Shown here: piece by piece, positions 5,795-6,860 of the stretch
How positions within the stretch are numbered: position 1 is the stretch's first letter
How the letters are laid out: every line of letters starts with the position of its first letter
NCBI GenBank assembly: GCA_947450745.1
Contig: CANFYD010000204.1
Span: forward strand, 1-6,860
Reading direction: 5' to 3'
Length of the DNA stretch: 6,860 nt
Origin: Burkholderiales bacterium
GTDB taxonomy: Bacteria; Pseudomonadota; Gammaproteobacteria; Burkholderiales; Burkholderiaceae_C
Made by a program: the position numbers and the translations under genes
The notes under the pieces: generated by a model
The model's database searches: none
What the model saw: only the letters and a program-made list of their open reading frames with translations
What the model was told of the DNA's origin: nothing

Positions 5795-6852
5795 CCGGCT
5801 TCGCTCATCGTCGGCTGCGCGTGGAGCAAGTCGTGCTCCCGCGCCTTCAGCAGATCCAGCGCCACGTCGACGATCATGTCTTCCTGGCCGCCGACCATGC
5901 GGCGTTTGCCCAGCTCGACCAAGATGTCCACCGCCTTCAGGCCGTACTTCTTGGCGGCGGCTTCCGAGTGGCGCAGGAAGCTGCTGTAGACACCGGCAGA
6001 GCCGAGTGCCAGCGTCTCGCGGTCCACGCGCACCGGCCGGTCCTGCAGCGGCCGCACGATGTCGTCGGCCGCGTCCATCAGCTTGTACAAGTCGCAGCCG
6101 TGGCTCCAGCCCATGCGGGCGGCGGCGGCGATGAAGACTTCCAGCGGCGCGTTGCCGGCCCCGGCGCCCATGCCGGCCAAGCTGGCGTCGACGCGGTCAC
6201 AGCCTGCTTCGACGGCCACGATGCTGTTGGCCACGCCCAGGCTCAGGTTGTGGTGGGCGTGCATGCCGGTCTGAGTCTCGGGCTTGAGCGTGTCCTTGAA
6301 GGCCCGAAAGCGATCCCGCACATCGTTCATGCTGAGCGCGCCGCCGGAGTCCACCACGTAGCAGCAGGTGGCGCCATAACTCTCCATCAGCTTGGCCTGG
6401 TCGGCCAGGCCTTGCGGCGTCTGCATATGGCTCATCATCAGGAAGCCGACCGCTTCCATGCCCAGGTGGCGGGCGTATTCGATGTGCTGGCGGCTGATGT
6501 CGGCCTCGGTGCAGTGGGTGGCCACGCGCACGATGCGGGCACCGGCGTCGTAGGCGGCTTTGAGGTCATGCACGGTGCCGATGCCGGGCAGCAGCAAGGT
6601 GGCGATTTTTGCGTGCTTGACGACGCTGGCGACGGCCTCGATCCATTCGACATCGCTGTGCGCGCCGAAACCGTAGTTGAAGCTGCCGCCTTGCAGGCCG
6701 TCACCGTGGGCGACTTCGATCGAGTCGACCTTGGCCTCATCGAGCGCCTGGGCGATCTGGCGAGCCTGGGACACGCTGTACTGGTGGCGAATCGCGTGGC
6801 TGCCGTCGCGCAGGGTCACGTCGGAGATGTAGATCTTCTTGTTGATGTCCAT
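5791..6852 (-). CDS. dmpG: 4-Hydroxy-2-oxovalerate aldolase (DmpG / MhpE / BphI family)
   Basis: A 353-residue class II, divalent-metal-dependent aldolase of the HMGL-like family. It cleaves 4-hydroxy-2-oxovalerate to pyruvate and acetaldehyde at the end of catechol meta-cleavage and phenylpropionate pathways, normally in complex with an acylating acetaldehyde dehydrogenase (DmpF/MhpF) that receives the acetaldehyde. The TIM-barrel start ISDVTLRDGSHA carries R15, D16 and H19, matching the catalytic Arg, metal Asp and catalytic His. GMHAHHNLSLG gives metal ligands H198 and H200, and Y289 in GVYSSFLRH is the expected active-site Tyr. The region after about 280 corresponds to the helical communication domain that contacts the dehydrogenase. 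Length is at the upper end for the family; the last residues (about 340-353) are variable and end where the palindromic repeat begins. The ATG at 6850-6852 aligns with the family start (MDINKKIYISD), but only 8 upstream bases are visible, with no clear ribosome site in them. The dehydrogenase gene, if adjacent, lies beyond the right edge. Confidence 0.95.
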   Translation of the reverse strand: MDINKKIYISDVTLRDGSHAIRHQYSVSQARQIAQALDEAKVDSIEVAHGDGLQGGSFNYGFGAHSDVEWIEAVASVVKHAKIATLLLPGIGTVHDLKAAYDAGARIVRVATHCTEADISRQHIEYARHLGMEAVGFLMMSHMQTPQGLADQAKLMESYGATCCYVVDSGGALSMNDVRDRFRAFKDTLKPETQTGMHAHHNLSLGVANSIVAVEAGCDRVDASLAGMGAGAGNAPLEVFIAAAARMGWSHGCDLYKLMDAADDIVRPLQDRPVRVDRETLALGSAGVYSSFLRHSEAAAKKYGLKAVDILVELGKRRMVGGQEDMIVDVALDLLKAREHDLLHAQPTMSEAG

Positions 6853-6860
6853 AGCGTGTC

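Noticed and set aside
1..6860. CRISPR array, tRNA, rRNA, phage or complete insertion sequence
   Set aside because: No regularly spaced direct repeats, no cloverleaf or rRNA-like stretch, and no transposase, integrase or phage structural gene were seen.

Overview
The window is high-GC, densely coded DNA. Its gene families (DmpG-type aldolase, a fused LivM-LivG transporter subunit, and a plant-type ferredoxin/FAD/NAD reductase of the Burkholderiales style) suggest a betaproteobacterium, most likely order Burkholderiales (Comamonadaceae or relatives). That placement comes from recalled protein resemblance, not from a search.

Layout: the left edge holds the 3' end of eutC (ethanolamine ammonia-lyase small subunit) on the + strand, ending in a short 8-bp tandem repeat. 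Everything else is on the - strand. Read in the direction of transcription (right to left) the order is: dmpG (4-hydroxy-2-oxovalerate aldolase, starting 8 bases from the right edge), a 145-bp symmetric palindromic intergenic repeat, a 2Fe-2S/FAD/NAD(P)H reductase, a 90-bp spacer with small hairpins, then livH, fused livMG, livF and a hotdog-fold acyl-CoA thioesterase. The last four are tightly packed: the liv genes overlap by 1-4 bases, and livF and the thioesterase are 11 bases apart, so they are probably co-transcribed and translationally coupled. eutC and the thioesterase converge on a 69-bp spacer.

How the genes may work together: DmpG performs the aldol cleavage at the end of catechol meta-cleavage (or phenylpropionate) pathways. 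The reductase is of the kind that feeds electrons to oxygenases or related enzymes. The HAAT-family ABC transporter has both permease and both ATPase domains, but no periplasmic binding protein in the window. The thioesterase could recycle CoA from aromatic or acyl-CoA intermediates. A catabolic island with its own uptake system for an aromatic or carboxylic substrate is a reasonable inference, not a demonstrated fact.

The most unusual structure is the palindromic repeat at 5650-5794. It has 18-bp terminal inverted repeats with one mismatch, a central hairpin, and internal pairs all sharing one axis at base 5722. One terminus supplies the stop codon of dmpG. It looks like a MITE- or Correia-like dispersed element. 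The coding genes themselves all belong to known families.
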